Below the pieces are notes generated by a model, which did not search any database, was not told where the DNA came from, and worked only from the letters and a program-made list of their open reading frames with translations. A program made the position numbers and the translations under genes. Below, piece by piece: positions 1 through 11,461 of a stretch of 64,000 nucleotides of DNA (positions are counted from its first letter, which is position 1; every line of letters starts with the position of its first letter). Source of the stretch: Grifola frondosa (taxonomy: Eukaryota > Basidiomycota > Agaricomycetes > Polyporales > Grifolaceae); the NCBI GenBank assembly GCA_001683735.1, contig LUGG01000005.1:558001-622000 (forward strand), read 5' to 3'.

Positions 1-586
1 AGATAGTGGACTTAATCGTCATCTATGAGCATTCGCAAAGACCCGCGCGTCAGCAAGCACCAACAGCTCACGAGTAGTCTAGAGTGCGAGGGCCTGCCTG
101 AGAATGATTAATGAACACCGGAAGCCACCTGTCGCATACATTGAAGAACACCCGGCTCGCACTTCATATCCGACATCCTGTTTGAATATGTTGGATTTGT
201 TTCTTCGGCATCGTTTATCAATCAGGTACATACCTGCTCTCGATCAAAGTACCTGCAGATGCGAAATCTGTTTAAAGCAGAGTTCATAGGAATCACGCAC
301 ACCGTAGTCCAATCGTTATCTGGCGACACAGTCGTGTCCTTATATACTGCCTCGTATGCGGTCTCGACACCAAAGCAAGTGAATCCTTTTGCCACAGCCT
401 CCGCAACAAGCGAGTCTGCATGAGTGCCAACCTGGAACAGTTCAGTACGTCAGGTTTATTAAGTCCAATGAGCAGACACGAGCGTACCATTATATTTGTT
501 TCTGTTAATGCGTGAGATTTTGAGGCGCTCTCTATTTAAAGACTTCGATCGTCGCTAAATAGATATTGGCACTGAACAATACTAAC
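1..586. other. no gene recognised at left edge
   Basis: Only short open frames without recognisable similarity are visible. The part just upstream of 587 presumably holds the 5' flank of the FOL1-like fragment. No tRNA, tandem repeat or transposon terminus was seen. Confidence 0.4.
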
Positions 587-1401
587 ATGGCTTCATTCTC
601 TATCGAGCGCGACGCTTTGGCTACGGACGTTGTGTTCATAGATGCCATAGAGCTATCTGCCAACGTCGGAGCCGATTGGTGGGGGCGCATTCGCGCACAA
701 CCTCTTACCGTCAGCATACATCTTCATTTGAAGTCGGAACACCTGGATCGTGCAGCGAAGACGGATGATGTGCGCGATTCGGTACACTATGGCCATCTCT
801 GTAAGGCCATCTCCGCGCTCGCCGATACCCCGGATAGAGTGTTCGATGGTACAGCAGGTCTGGCCGATGCGGTGACGAAGGTCGCGGTAAAGCTTGGGGG
901 CGATGCGGTGGCTGAAGTGCATGTTGCAGTAGCATCTACGAAGTTGATTCCGCTTGCTGCTGGCTATGCCTTGGAGAAGACGACACCGATTATGGGTCCC
1001 AAACACAAGCCCGTTGTGCGTGCGTCAGTGCGAGAGCTCGTCTTTTCTGTCATCATTGGGGTCAATCCTCCAGAGAGGGAGGCAAAGCAGCGTGTGATAA
1101 CGAATATCACCATACGCGAGCGTCCGGATTGCTGTAATCCTGCGGACTACCCGGGATCATAGCGCGAATTTCTAAGGTGCGACTAATATGTGAAGGGAAA
1201 TTTCATCTCGTTGACCATGTGAAATAGGATATCGAGGCTTCAGCGTATCTCACGTTGGAGAAATTCGTGTGGGAGATTATTCGTGCTGTATGCCTCTCAT
1301 CGGATACCATTGAGATGGTCACCGTACGAGCCGAAAAACCGAGCGCGCTCGCGTTTGCGAAAACGGCCGGAGTACAAATCAGTCGCCGCCGAAGTGACTT
1401 T
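587..1401 (+). pseudogene. FOL1 N-terminal fragment: two dihydroneopterin aldolase (FolB) domains
   Basis: Fungal FOL1 is a folate-biosynthesis polyprotein: two FolB-type dihydroneopterin aldolase domains, then HPPK and dihydropteroate synthase. Here the first FolB domain reads from the ATG at 587 (key stretch VFIDAIELSANVG, then DDVRDSVHYGHLC and VIIGVNPPEREAKQR). The second starts after a 51-nt intron at 1177-1227 (DIEASAYLTLEKFVWEI ... VRAEKPSALAFAKTAGVQ). The frame breaks at the GGG run 1153-1155, where one extra base would restore DYPG-IIARISK before the intron. No HPPK or DHPS sequence follows; after 1401 the similarity simply stops. This is therefore a truncated copy, independent of the one-base break, which may be a sequence error. 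Domain identity is confident; whether the truncated pair is expressed is unknown. Confidence 0.72.
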
Positions 1402-1628
1402 ATTGTAGATATAGTGCGTGTTGTATCCTTATGCGCGACTGAATACCTTTCTAACGAATTAGCAGAATGTCGGGGCAATTTTCCAAAAATCTCGCTTTGC
1501 CGCTGCTTTTGGATGATATGTACGTATAACATGTATGCCCTATTTTCCACGCACCATCGTTTTCGACCGAGCTGGTGTCCATTATTTCTGTCCCATGCGG
1601 ATCTATTGTCCGTATGGCTTTCGGGACA

Positions 1629-1735
1629 GGGTGCTTCGAAGCACTTCAGCCTCAGTTCATAGACCACCTCGGTGAGATCGACGCCACTCTGGAAGCTGTC
1701 GGTCGCTCCACGCTCAATTTGACTCGTGTTCGAAC
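1629..1735 (+). pseudogene. duplicated 3' tail of homogentisate 1,2-dioxygenase
   Basis: The translation [20 protein letters not shown] and the following LNLTRVR match the last exon of the intact gene at 4910-7195 ([20 protein letters not shown], then LDLSRAKL). The nucleotides are also clearly alike over about 100 bases. The similarity begins close to the 5' end of that final exon and does not extend into the rest of the gene. It is therefore an isolated exon-sized relic, diverged by many substitutions, lying about 230 bases after the FOL1 remnant. No start codon or other HGD exon is nearby. Confidence 0.72.
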
Positions 1736-2008
1736 GCATACTGTCTGGGCGTTCACCATAGGATGCAGTCCGGAATCCGTGTTTCATTTCCGTCTATTCT
1801 GATCTTGTACAGCGTGTTGCATATAACTGTGGAATGAGTTTGTTTGGCCTTGAAAGCCTGGCTGTTATCACCACCAGACTGCCACTTGTGTTGCCCCCGC
1901 GTAGTGAGATCGTACAATAGACTTCAATTGGGACGTTTGTAGGGAAAAACTTGACATGTACAAGGGGAGAAGTGTAAACAACAAAGGCTGGAATAATAAG
2001 AGCAGGTT

Positions 2009-3046
2009 CTAGTCTCGGCCGTAATAAGGTAATGGGTCAGTGGGTGAACGGCCATCGAAGAAAGCTCTTTCGTCAAACCACTCCTGCAGTTCCTTCACCA
2101 CACGAAGGGCCGCCGCCCAGGCTGCTTCATAACTGTAGCCTTTAGGAGCATGCTTCACCAGTTCCTTAGCTGATACTGCCACCTTCAAGGGTATTTCCCG
2201 ACGTAGATAGTCCACCGTCCCTACGAGCGAGTATTTCGTGAATTAGTATAAGCATCATTTGAATGGCACACGCACGTGGTCTCCATGCCTGCGCCTCAAT
2301 GCAAGCTTCGTAAAGTTCGTCGCAATTGAACTCTTCCCATTTGGGCTCCTCCGTGTTGAATACGATATCCATAGACTTCTGACAGTCATGCTGCTCAGCC
2401 GACTCGAAATCGATGATGTACGGGCGGTAATTCTCGTCCATGACAATATTATGTTCGAAAAGTGAAGTGTCGAACACCAAACGCGTGAATTGTGACGAGC
2501 GCTTGAATCACCGCGAATCTGGGGATTGTGAAGCTCTATTAGTGATGTATTGCTGAAGCCAGGTAAAGCTACTCACCTGAATTGGAAGTTCATCGTAAAG
2601 AAACATCGCGTCAAGGGCTTACCGATGTAGTCGAGCACAAGGCAGACCGCGTCTCCATCCTGCATCTCTCCCCTGAATAAGCCATGGAAGCGAGGTATCA
2701 TCGTACCCTGGAGCTTTTGTAGTTCATTCACATAGAAACCGGCCTCTCGTCGAACACGCTTCATCCTTCTTCTGCCATAAACAACCTTGCACACTACATC
2801 TCGCGACTCCTCCCCTTCGCATACGAGTATGCCACGATATACTTTCGAAGCGCCGTCGTGAATAAGTTCGGGATCTTTGAGTTCACGGCGCTTCGTTGCA
2901 GCACCATCAGAGGGAACCATACACTTGAGTTCAAAGAACTCAGAATCTTCTTCGAAATCCGAGCAGGAGTCCGTCTCATCCGTGAATGAAAGGTTTGGGA
3001 ATATGAGGGTCGCCATTGTAGAGATGATGCGAGACAGTAACCTCAA
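2009..3046 (-). CDS. kinase-like (protein kinase fold) protein, two apparent frameshifts
   Basis: This resembles the expanded kinase-like families of Agaricomycetes. Exon 1 (3046 down to 2577; a second in-frame ATG at 3016 is the likelier start) gives LIHDGASKVYRG (glycine-loop region), VVCKVVYGRRRMKR (candidate ATP-binding Lys) and CLVLDYIGKPLT (hinge). A clean 58-nt intron lies at 2519-2576. Exon 2 gives FAVIQALVTIHAFGVRH, SLFEHNIVMDENYRPYIIDF (catalytic and metal loops; a canonical HRD is not seen and the DFG position reads DFE) and ends WFDERAFFDGRSPTDPLPYY. The frame slips by one base near 2466 and again near 2215-2222, so the product is either a pseudogene or a victim of base-calling error. 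With both breaks bridged the protein would be about 320 residues. The missing HRD aspartate hints at a pseudokinase. Substrate and role are unknown. Confidence 0.6.
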
Positions 3047-3084
3047 TAAGTTTCATTGAACTTGAAGCTATAAGATCAACTACA

Positions 3085-3096
3085 CGTGACCGTGAC
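3085..3096 (-). promoter_or_regulatory. tandem CGTGAC motif upstream of the kinase-like gene
   Basis: Two head-to-tail CGTGAC hexamers sit 39-69 bases upstream of the two candidate starts of the kinase-like gene. The first is part of CACGTGAC, an E-box/CBF1-like site. The same hexamer is concentrated in other promoters of this window. Function is inferred from position only. Confidence 0.35.
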
Positions 3097-3199
3097 TGAT
3101 CGTGTTTATATGATCGCGCCACTTCATGCCAAGGTCCTTCGTTAAACGGATGCGCGTATCACTACGGGCCTGCCTGTGGATGCACGCGGCACGACGCAC

Positions 3200-3483
3200 C
3201 TCGCCGTTGATGAACTTGATGTCCTGGGGACACTGTGAGTCGCAGTAACCGGCGCCGTACGTGGCGCAAACCGTGTTGTTCGGGAACTCCGGGAGGCCGC
3301 CGTCCGCGTCCATCTCGGACATGTAGAGCGCGCCGCTGAGGCATACGACAGGTTCGACATGTTGACGTCGAACATGAACTCCTGGTTCTTGAGCTTGAAC
3401 ATCTGGTAGGTCGTTTCACTGGCCATGAGGTACACGCGGGAGCCGACATTCGGGCCTGTCACGAGCTTGAGCGTGAGGGTGTC
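3200..3483 (-). pseudogene. glycoside hydrolase family 7 (cellobiohydrolase I) fragment
   Basis: About 90 codons match the GH7 catalytic core: [33 protein letters not shown], then, in another frame, [20 protein letters not shown] and [21 protein letters not shown]7 enzymes cut cellobiose from chain ends of crystalline cellulose. The frame break at about 3341-3348 equals one missing base. The similarity stops at FINGE, where a GTGCGT donor-like sequence follows, and nothing resembling the next GH7 exon is found. Upstream, the N-terminal part, including a signal peptide, is absent, and so is the downstream catalytic Glu region. It is a non-functional fragment whichever way the frameshift is explained. 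Confidence 0.72.
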
Positions 3484-4828
3484 GATTCACTGCCACAGAC
3501 GTTGCGCGGTGGATCGGACAGTTATTAAAAGTGGTTCCAGTACTAGTGTAACTTCAGGCGCAGTCAGAGTGGTTAATGCTGCAGCGCAAGTTCGGAAGAC
3601 AACGATCATGGAAACTTTATGTCAAGTGTCGAAGGAAGACATCTACCTGCAGATCCCATATTCAACTCTGATAATCTGAACATGCCGCACTTTCGCTCCT
3701 TTGGCGGAGTTTTTCTTGAATCTACCTGCAGGCGATGAAAGTTAATGATCAACATGAGCAGGGAAATGCCATCTTATTTAGTGCCGGTTAAACTCTTAAA
3801 TTACAGTGAACATTGAACTCTAATCGTGGGAACTACAACCCCCCTCCCCCGATTTCTGTTCAGCTGGCAAGCAGTCACTTACTACAACGTATTTGCGGCA
3901 TTGTTGCTCAAGTAACGGGTTCACATGACTTCTACGGTCTTGTCGCTTTGTTTGCTCAAGAGAACATTGCCAATTCATGAAGAAAGCCTTCATGGAAGAC
4001 CCGGTGCCCGTAAGATGTCCTACTGTGGGAGTCGGCCGCCGCCGTTGTCAACTGTCTTTGTACGGAAGGTATTTCATCGTAACTTCTTGTATCATGATCT
4101 AATGCGGTTCTCTTCAGACCGACCGTTGGCTTGGGTGTTGGTAATTTGCTAGTGTTTCCTAGTATGGCGCTATGATTTCCTTATCCGGGTTTGTGAAGCC
4201 AGCGGCCTCCTTGGCCACTTACTGCGCTCCCAAAGCACTGGAACTCATAATTGCAATTATATCATCAGTTTTGTTGCTGATTCAAGCCTACGGGAAGATA
4301 CCTACAAACGGGCGATCCTTCTCAGATCGAAGTTCCACTTCAGGCTTGGTTTACCCAGCGCGAACTTCGTTCGAAACTCGTGGGCCAATGACATTACCTG
4401 CTACATATTTGTGCCACATACCCGAAACCTTCATGAAATTGTTAGCCTTGACACTTGATTTGGTGGCTGCACAATAAAGGTGCGCGGTTTGTAGACTGTA
4501 CCACCTTAATGCAACAATTCACGCATGATTTTGAAGGCAAATTCTTCAGCCTTAGGCTAACAGATAGTTTCATTCTGACGCTCTTCTGAATCATCGTGCT
4601 CGGGTCACGCGAGACGGGTGGGAATTCTCGACTTCATTCTGCCGACACTAGTCGAGACTCAAACAACTGCTTGCACTTCGAATCAGCTGCTTTCCGAGAT
4701 GCTATCAACGCGTGTCAAAAGGCGGCCGCCAACTTTCAGAGCACCTCTGCATTAGTCGTCTTGCTCTCGTTTGCTTACTTCGCAGTCGCGTGCAGTGATC
4801 GGATGCCGTAGGGCTGCGTCTTTCAGGT
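3484..4828. other. 1.3-kb interval without a recognised gene
   Basis: It contains short open frames only, on both strands, none with a recognisable domain, plus C-rich and T-rich runs near 3840. It presumably contains the 5' flank of the dioxygenase gene. I see no terminal inverted repeats or transposase-like coding. Confidence 0.4.
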
Positions 4829-4837
4829 ATATATAAA
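4829..4837 (+). promoter_or_regulatory. TATA box of homogentisate dioxygenase gene
   Basis: TATATATAA(A) lies about 75-80 bases upstream of the inferred ATG at 4910. The manganese peroxidase (on the other strand) and pectate lyase genes of this window have their TATA boxes at much the same distance from the start. Confidence 0.5.
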
Positions 4838-4909
4838 TCCGTAGAATCGTGTTGGCACTTGCTTCTGCATCATCAGCCAGTCAACAACATCGAAGCTATA
4901 ACCAGCAAT

Positions 4910-7195
4910 ATGGTAAGTGCCTTTTATGTGGTAGTATACAATGCACGCAACTTATGCTACGCTCAATTCCACCAGACGACCGCTCAAAGTGGATATACGA
5001 CTGCAGCCAAGACCGGAGATCCTTACAAGTATCAAGTTGGCTATGGAAATAGGTTTGCCTCTGAGGCTCTGTACGTACTGTTGCCTTCGCACTCTCAGCA
5101 GACTCACTAATTTGCGACAGACCTGATGTGCTGCCTTACGGGCAGAATACTCCCCAACGAAACAAGTATGATTTATATCCAGAATGTGTACGGGACTTCC
5201 TCTTGCAATGCTGCTGCCCATAGTGATATTTTTCTAGATTAATGGAACAGCTTTTATCGCTCCACGCGCCCAGAACCAATTGGTGTGAGTATCGTCTTTC
5301 CGCTCTATGCGTTTTGTGCATTAAAATATGATCCACAGTTGGCTTTATCGCATCTTTCCCTCTGTAGCTCATCCAGGATATACCAAAGTGGCTACTAATC
5401 CTGATGTATGGAAATCCTTGCAAGACATAATTCTCTCGTATATGATACTTATCCGCTGGCACAGATCGAAGCCAACTTTTCTTTGGACAACCCGAAAATC
5501 CACGTTGGTCCCCCGCAGATGCTTTGGAAGCCTTTCCAGCTTCCGTCCAACAAAGAGACTGTTGATTTCGTTGACGGTCTGAAGACCATCACAGGAAGCG
5601 GTGACCCCTCGTCCGGAGAAGGCATCGCCATTCATATCTACACTGCAAATGCTTCCATGGGGAACAAGGCATTTTCTAACAGCGATGGTGACTATTTGAT
5701 TGTCCCGCAACAAGGCAGACTGGATATTCAAACGGAGGTCGGAAAGTGCGTCATGTTCGAATCTCTTAGATAGATACGGTTGCTGAGCGTGCCGCGGTTC
5801 AGGCTCGTGGTGGAGCCTGGAGAACTAGTAGTGATTCAGCGTGGTCACAAGTTCAAGGCAGGTAGACTTTATCGCATCAATTGAGTGCGCGTGTATAACT
5901 ATTTCAATTCTAGGTTGATTTGCCGGATGGGCCCTCAAGAGGATGTGAGTATGTGGCGCATTCCATGTAGGACCAATAGTTTTGACGGCGCGCAGATGTC
6001 GAGGAACTCTTTGGCTCCCGCTTCGAGCTCCCGGAGCTCGGTGCTATCGGGGCCAACGGCCTCGCCAACCCCCGCGATTTTCAGAGCCCCATCGCACACT
6101 TCGACATCGACCAGACTCCTTGGGAAAGTACGTGTCCTTCACCTCGGCCTAAGCATCAGACATGAACTCACCAATCCATCGACTTATAGTTATCTACAAG
6201 TGGGTACCGGCGCTGTCTTGTGCATCTCGTGGAGCAATCCTGACTGACACAATGTCACAGAAATTGCGGCAAGATGTTCGTCTGCAAGCAGAATCATACT
6301 CCCTTCGACGTCGTCGCCTGGCACGGAAAGTAAGTCTCCCTCTGACAAAATCTCGATCGTTTTCTGAATTCCGTAGTTACATTCCCTACAAATACGACAT
6401 GAGGAAGTTCATCCACATCGGCAGCATCTCAAAGGACCACATCGACCCGTCCGTCTTCACGGTGCTCACCGCGAAGTCCAGGACACCCGGTGCGCCCTTG
6501 GCCGAGTTTTGCGTGATCACCGCTCGGTGGGACGTCGCGTCGGAATCGTTCCGCCCTCCAGTAAGTCTCGGGCATATGAAATGAACATCGGAAGTCTGAC
6601 CAGGCATTGGTAGTTCTATCACCGCAACTGTGCCGTGGAGATGCTGGGTGTCGTGTACGACGACCCGGCGCAGCCGGCCATGAAGCCTTTCGAAGCGGGC
6701 GGCTTCTATTATCAAACCAACATGGCGCCGCACGGACGTTCGTGTCTTCATCAGCATCCAATAAATATCAATGCATACTGATAATCCGCACTCATAGCGG
6801 CATGGGAGGACTTCAAGGCCGCGTCAGAGATGAAGCTCGAGCCGATGAGGGTTCACGAGCATTCCATGCGTAAGAGCTCATTTTACCGCAAACTGCTAGA
6901 TGTCACTGATCGACTAATGATACGGATCCAGTGATCTTGTTCGAGTCGAACAGAATGTTGAACCTGACTGATTACGCAGTGAACAGGAGCACGACGCGTG
7001 CAGGTTCGTCTTGTCCTCCAATATTCTCATCAGGCGGACTGAGATTAACGTTGTTATCGTTTTTTCCTCGCAGCGTTCACCACCGAGCGGTTCGAGGCGC
7101 TTCAGCCGCAATTCATGAAGCACATCGGCGAGATCACCGCCACTCTGAAGGCCAAAGGACTCCCGCCGCTTGATCTGAGCCGCGCGAAGTTGTGA
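4910..7195 (+). CDS. hmgA: homogentisate 1,2-dioxygenase
   Basis: This non-haem iron enzyme opens the ring of homogentisate to maleylacetoacetate in tyrosine/phenylalanine catabolism. About ten introns are seen. The first coding exon is just the ATG (4910-4912), followed at once by GTAAGT; splicing at 4974/4975 gives [21 protein letters not shown], then [44 protein letters not shown] and [18 protein letters not shown]. Later exons give [72 protein letters not shown] and FTVLTAKS. The iron ligands are present: His and Glu in [12 protein letters not shown] and the His in NMAPHG. The C-terminus is [10 protein letters not shown]. Around 5390-5430 the exon junction is unclear: either a very short intron or an indel. 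A degraded copy of the last exon lies at 1629-1735. Confidence 0.93.
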
Positions 7196-7398
7196 GAACG
7201 AATGTCATGTCCGACCGGTAGCCTCTTCGAAATTGTGCCGTCTTTTCATGTACATTTAGTGGTCCTGACATACTATGCGAATCTCATGTCCCCTTCGCAC
7301 TCTGTAACATTCACTTACCATATAACAATTCTGAATCCGAATTCCACCCCCCGTGTAAGGTTCGTACATCCGCGCCAGCTTCTTCTTCACTTCCCCGT

Positions 7399-10300
7399 CT
7401 ACTTCGACTCCGCAAAGCGCCACAGCGCGTCGATGACCTGCCCAGGCTCGAGCTTCCACTTCGCGTCCGTGCCCTTACTGCCCGTCGAGCACGTCTCCGC
7501 ATTATCCAGCTCGTTCAAGCGGCGCATCAGCTTCTCGTCCTTCCCCACGGCGAACACAAAGTCAATATCCGTCGCGTTCTCCGCCTCGGTCGTCTCGGGC
7601 GCTGACAGCCACGCCGCGCGCGTGAGCAGCGCCGAGTGCGCGGGCCCGCCCGGGTGCAGGATCGCGCCGACGGCCGTGGAGCGCGAGATGTTGTTCGGCA
7701 GCACGAGAAAGTTCGTCTCCTCGGGTATGATGCGCAAGCCGTACCGCTCTCCGAGACTAAATCCCATACCATGAGCAACGCTTGAAACTCGACGCGAGCC
7801 GCGCTCACCTATCGAAGACGTGGTTCTGCGCCTCGGCAGCCTGGCGCCGTGCCCACTGCCAGTCCGAATTGTGCTCGTCGAACGGGGCGTTCTCAGTCCA
7901 GAACCGCCACACGATCGACGCCTCGCGCTCCTCGATGTAAGAGCCGGGCGTGCGCTCGGTGAACTACGTGAAGATATTATTAAGCCGAGAGCACAAGCGT
8001 CGGATGTCCATACTCACATATTGCAAGATCTCGAGACAGGGTTGCTTCCACGTGAGGTTAAAGTTCGCGACCATATTGATCCACGACGACTCGCCGTTGC
8101 GCCCAAGACGCGTCTTGATGAAGCACCCATTCTCCGCCCTACACCACACCCCCAATCAGCATCCTCACCCAAACGAAACCAGACGATATGTTACTTACAC
8201 AATCCCGATCTTCGGTGCCTTCTTCTCGACGACCTCGAGCGCGCCCTTCACCTGCAGCCCGCTGAGCAGCCACACCTCGTTGCGCGGGTCATCTGCGAGA
8301 CGGTTCAGCAGCCGGATCACCTCCTCGGGCGGGTCGAGCATGCCCTCGCCCTGTGCGAGCGTGCGCAAGTCGCGCCGCCACATCGTGCCCTCGAAGTCGA
8401 TCAGGAGCAGCCGCTTCTTGCTGTGCCGGTAGCGCGGAAGAACGCGCGCGACATCCAGCGCCGCGACAGCCACCGCATCGCCCTGCAGGTGCTCGATGTT
8501 CGCGCGCAGGCACCGCACGAGGAACGAAGTGACGAAGGCCTGTGCGCTTTGCGCAACGACGTGGCTGTGCAGGTCCTACAACATCGAATAGCTCTCAGCG
8601 TGCTTTTAGGACAGGTGCTCTAGATACACACCTCCCATCGCGATAACGCTTCCTCGTCGCTCATGGTCAACGCCTGTTACACGCATGAGTACAGCAGATG
8701 TGATGTGCCCAGCTGTATACTAACCTGATGGATAGCTTTCGCAGTCATGCGTTTGTCCCAAGGGTTTATAGGTATGCAAGACCTGAAGCCGCTGTAGCTG
8801 TAGGAGCCAGTGAACTATAAACAAAATGTATTAGACCAACCACAAACTGAATAGAAAATAAGCGAACTTCGCTCAGGATCAGAGGCCGATGCCTCTCCTC
8901 CTGACACTCCACATATTCATGCGTTCTACAACCCGTCAATACGAATCACCAGCATGAGAGGCACAGATACACACCTCAGCGCCATGCCCTCTCTCAGACT
9001 CGTCACCACGAACGCATCAGCGACAGTCAGCAGCGCAAGGTATTGGCTGAACGTAAGGTCCTGCGTATGTAAGAATACCACAGGTTGGTATGTAAGAGTC
9101 GAAAAGCGCGAGTTGAGGTGCGACACGACATCCGCAACGCCGCCCTGGATTTCGTTCTCCTCCGTCGTCTGCAGTGCGACTTGGATCAGAACAACCTAAT
9201 ACAGCCGCGGAGGTAGTCAGTATGACATAACTGCATAGCATATAGTGCGCACTTTGCCTTGGTATTCGGGGTATTTGTCGAGGAACGCCTCGAATGCTTG
9301 AATCTTGTGGCGCACACCCTACAGATTCGACATGAGCGTTAAATGTAAATGAGTACCATAATCAGGGAAGCGATACAAACCTGAATCTCATCCAATTTAT
9401 CACGTCCAACAATCAGCTTCATCCCCGCGTAACGCTGCCTCAGCGACTTGACCCACTCCGCTACCTCCGGATCGTGCCTTAAACCCGCATTGAGCAACAT
9501 CCTAAATGCATGAGACCTTCACCGACACTCACTTCTTGGCAGTGATACTCCCTACATCTATCCCCATCGGGAACACACCCACGTCGACGAACCTGTTATC
9601 TATCTGCACACCCTTCGGGAGCGCCTCCGCCGCCAAGATGCGGCTCACCGTCTGCCTAAAGTGCCGCGCATAATTCGCCGTCTGGAACCCGATCAAGTCC
9701 GCGCCGAGCACGCCGCGCAGCAAGTCCTCACGCATGCTCAGGCAGCGGAAGATCTCCGACGACGGGAACGCAACATGCATGAAGAACCCGATCGGCGCCC
9801 CAGGCAATCTCGCGCGGAGCATCGCAGGGAGGAGCATGAGATGGTAATCGTTCACCCACACGATGTCGCCCTCGGCGTACGTGCTCACGATCGCGTCGCG
9901 AAGCGCTGGTTCACCGCGACGTACTGCTTGAACGACGCGCTCTCGTAGAACGCCTTCGTTTTCGGTGCGTCCGGGATCGCATAATGCAAGCACGGCCACA
10001 GCACCTGGTGGCAGAACTCGTCGTAGCACCCCTCGAACTCGGCATCCGGGATCCAGACCGGCAGGCTGTTACACTCGTCGCGCATCCGCCACTCCATGCT
10101 CCGCCGCAGGCTCTCACGGAACCCGTCCGTATTCGTCCCGAGCGTGCCCACCCACAGCTTGCGTTTCATCCGGTCGCCCACGCTCTCGACCGCATTCTTC
10201 AGCCCACCATTACACTGTGCGCTGGATGAGCAGACAGATACATGGACCGGAGGTCATCACGCACATGCGGATTGCTCTCAACATGCCAGCGTTGGCTGTG

Positions 10301-11385
10301 CAGCGATATCGAGTCGTGTCGCGAAGACGACAGCGAGCGGGACGGCGCGCGGTGTGCAGACGAGCGTGATGAGCGGCGCTGCACTCGCGACTGTCCTACA
10401 GTACCGTGGTGCGTGGTTTGGTAGTTGCGCACGCCATTCGGTACGGGCGTGTTTGCACCAGTGCTAGCGGGGCTCTTCGCGAGTGAATTTGACAGTGCAC
10501 CGATAAGCGATTGTGCAGCAGCGGATGTTGCGGGAAGGTTCGTATTGCCAGAGGGCAGGGTCAGCCCGGAGAAGGTCGCAAATGGATTTGTTGGCTCTGC
10601 GCGCGGTGTCGTAATCGGACTCGCATGACGAGACTGACAATAAAATGTCAGATGGTAGGAGAGTTGGGACAGATAAGGAAGGCTGCTCCATGAAAAGTAA
10701 TTATATCAAGCGAATTTCAACCTTGACCTCAACGGCTACTGGATCAATGACTTTGAGGACGCCGAAGGACAGATATATACGCCCAAGAGACGAGCCATGA
10801 AGCAGCGGGAAAATGAATCACGCAGTCTCCATATATGCGGAGGAAAGCCCCAGACAACACAACAACTCCGAGGCGCTACCGTCGAGAAAGGCGAGAGCAT
10901 CACAGGCGTCATACTATGGTGGAGTCAAAGCTATCACAGGAGGCACTAGCTCAACATAATCTCAGGCACAGAGATAGTTAGGGAGTATTCTCGGATGTCC
11001 TGCGCGTCCTCAGTATGTTCCTTCTTTCACTGATTTTGCTCAGAACACTTCACGGATCCCCACATCACAGATTCAGTATACATGCTTCGAGTCCGTGCAG
11101 CAATTGCATGATACGAAGGTAACGAAAGGAGCAGCCCTCCTAAATTGGAAAACAAATCTTAATCTTACTCACTTTGTCCTTGAGGTCCTCGACGATGCTC
11201 TTGAGCGGGCCCGCCGCTCTGACCAGGGCCTGCCGTGCAGGGGGAGTAGCGGGAATGAATGCCGTCGTCGGGGCCGTCAGCAGAGCAGATTCGCTCGGAG
11301 ACGGTGGGTTGGAGTCGCCGAGGACGGCGGTGTTGGGGAGGAAGAGGGAGGCGATGATGACACGGTGGTGGCGGAGAGAGCTCAT
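7399..11385 (-). CDS. trehalose-phosphate synthase complex subunit (GT20 plus TPP-like domain), Tps2/Tps3/Tsl1 type
   Basis: The start at 11385 gives MSSLRHHRVIIASLFLPNTA, typical of the long subunits of the fungal trehalose synthase complex. A linker follows, then a glycosyltransferase-20 domain (KRKLWVGTLGTNTDGFRESL, VWVNDYHLMLLPAMLRARL, FPSSEIFRCLSMREDLLRG, ADLIGFQTANYARHF, FVVTSLREGMAL). Last comes a phosphatase-like domain (LLLIDFEGTMWRRD, IGIVAENGCFIKTR, IDALWRFAESK-stop). Two departures matter. The UDP-glucose/phosphate-binding stretch reads GRDKLDEIQGVRHK, with Lys where active Tps1 has Arg. The phosphatase motif is DFEGT rather than DxDGT. Both point to a regulatory rather than catalytic subunit, though activity is not excluded. 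One intron (10634-11172) is 539 nt, far longer than the others; another removes 10.2-kb sequence between ESNPH and CNGGLKNAVESVGDRMK. Confidence 0.88.
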
Positions 11386-11461
11386 GGTGAGATAGGAGGG
11401 CAATAGCAGCAATAACTTGCAAAGCTCAAACGCTCGGATCGACTTTCTCTGCGATCACCAG

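Noticed and set aside
1402..1620. Continuation of FOL1 into HPPK
   Set aside because: None of the three frames shows the HPPK start or its conserved motifs; the similarity ends after the second FolB domain.
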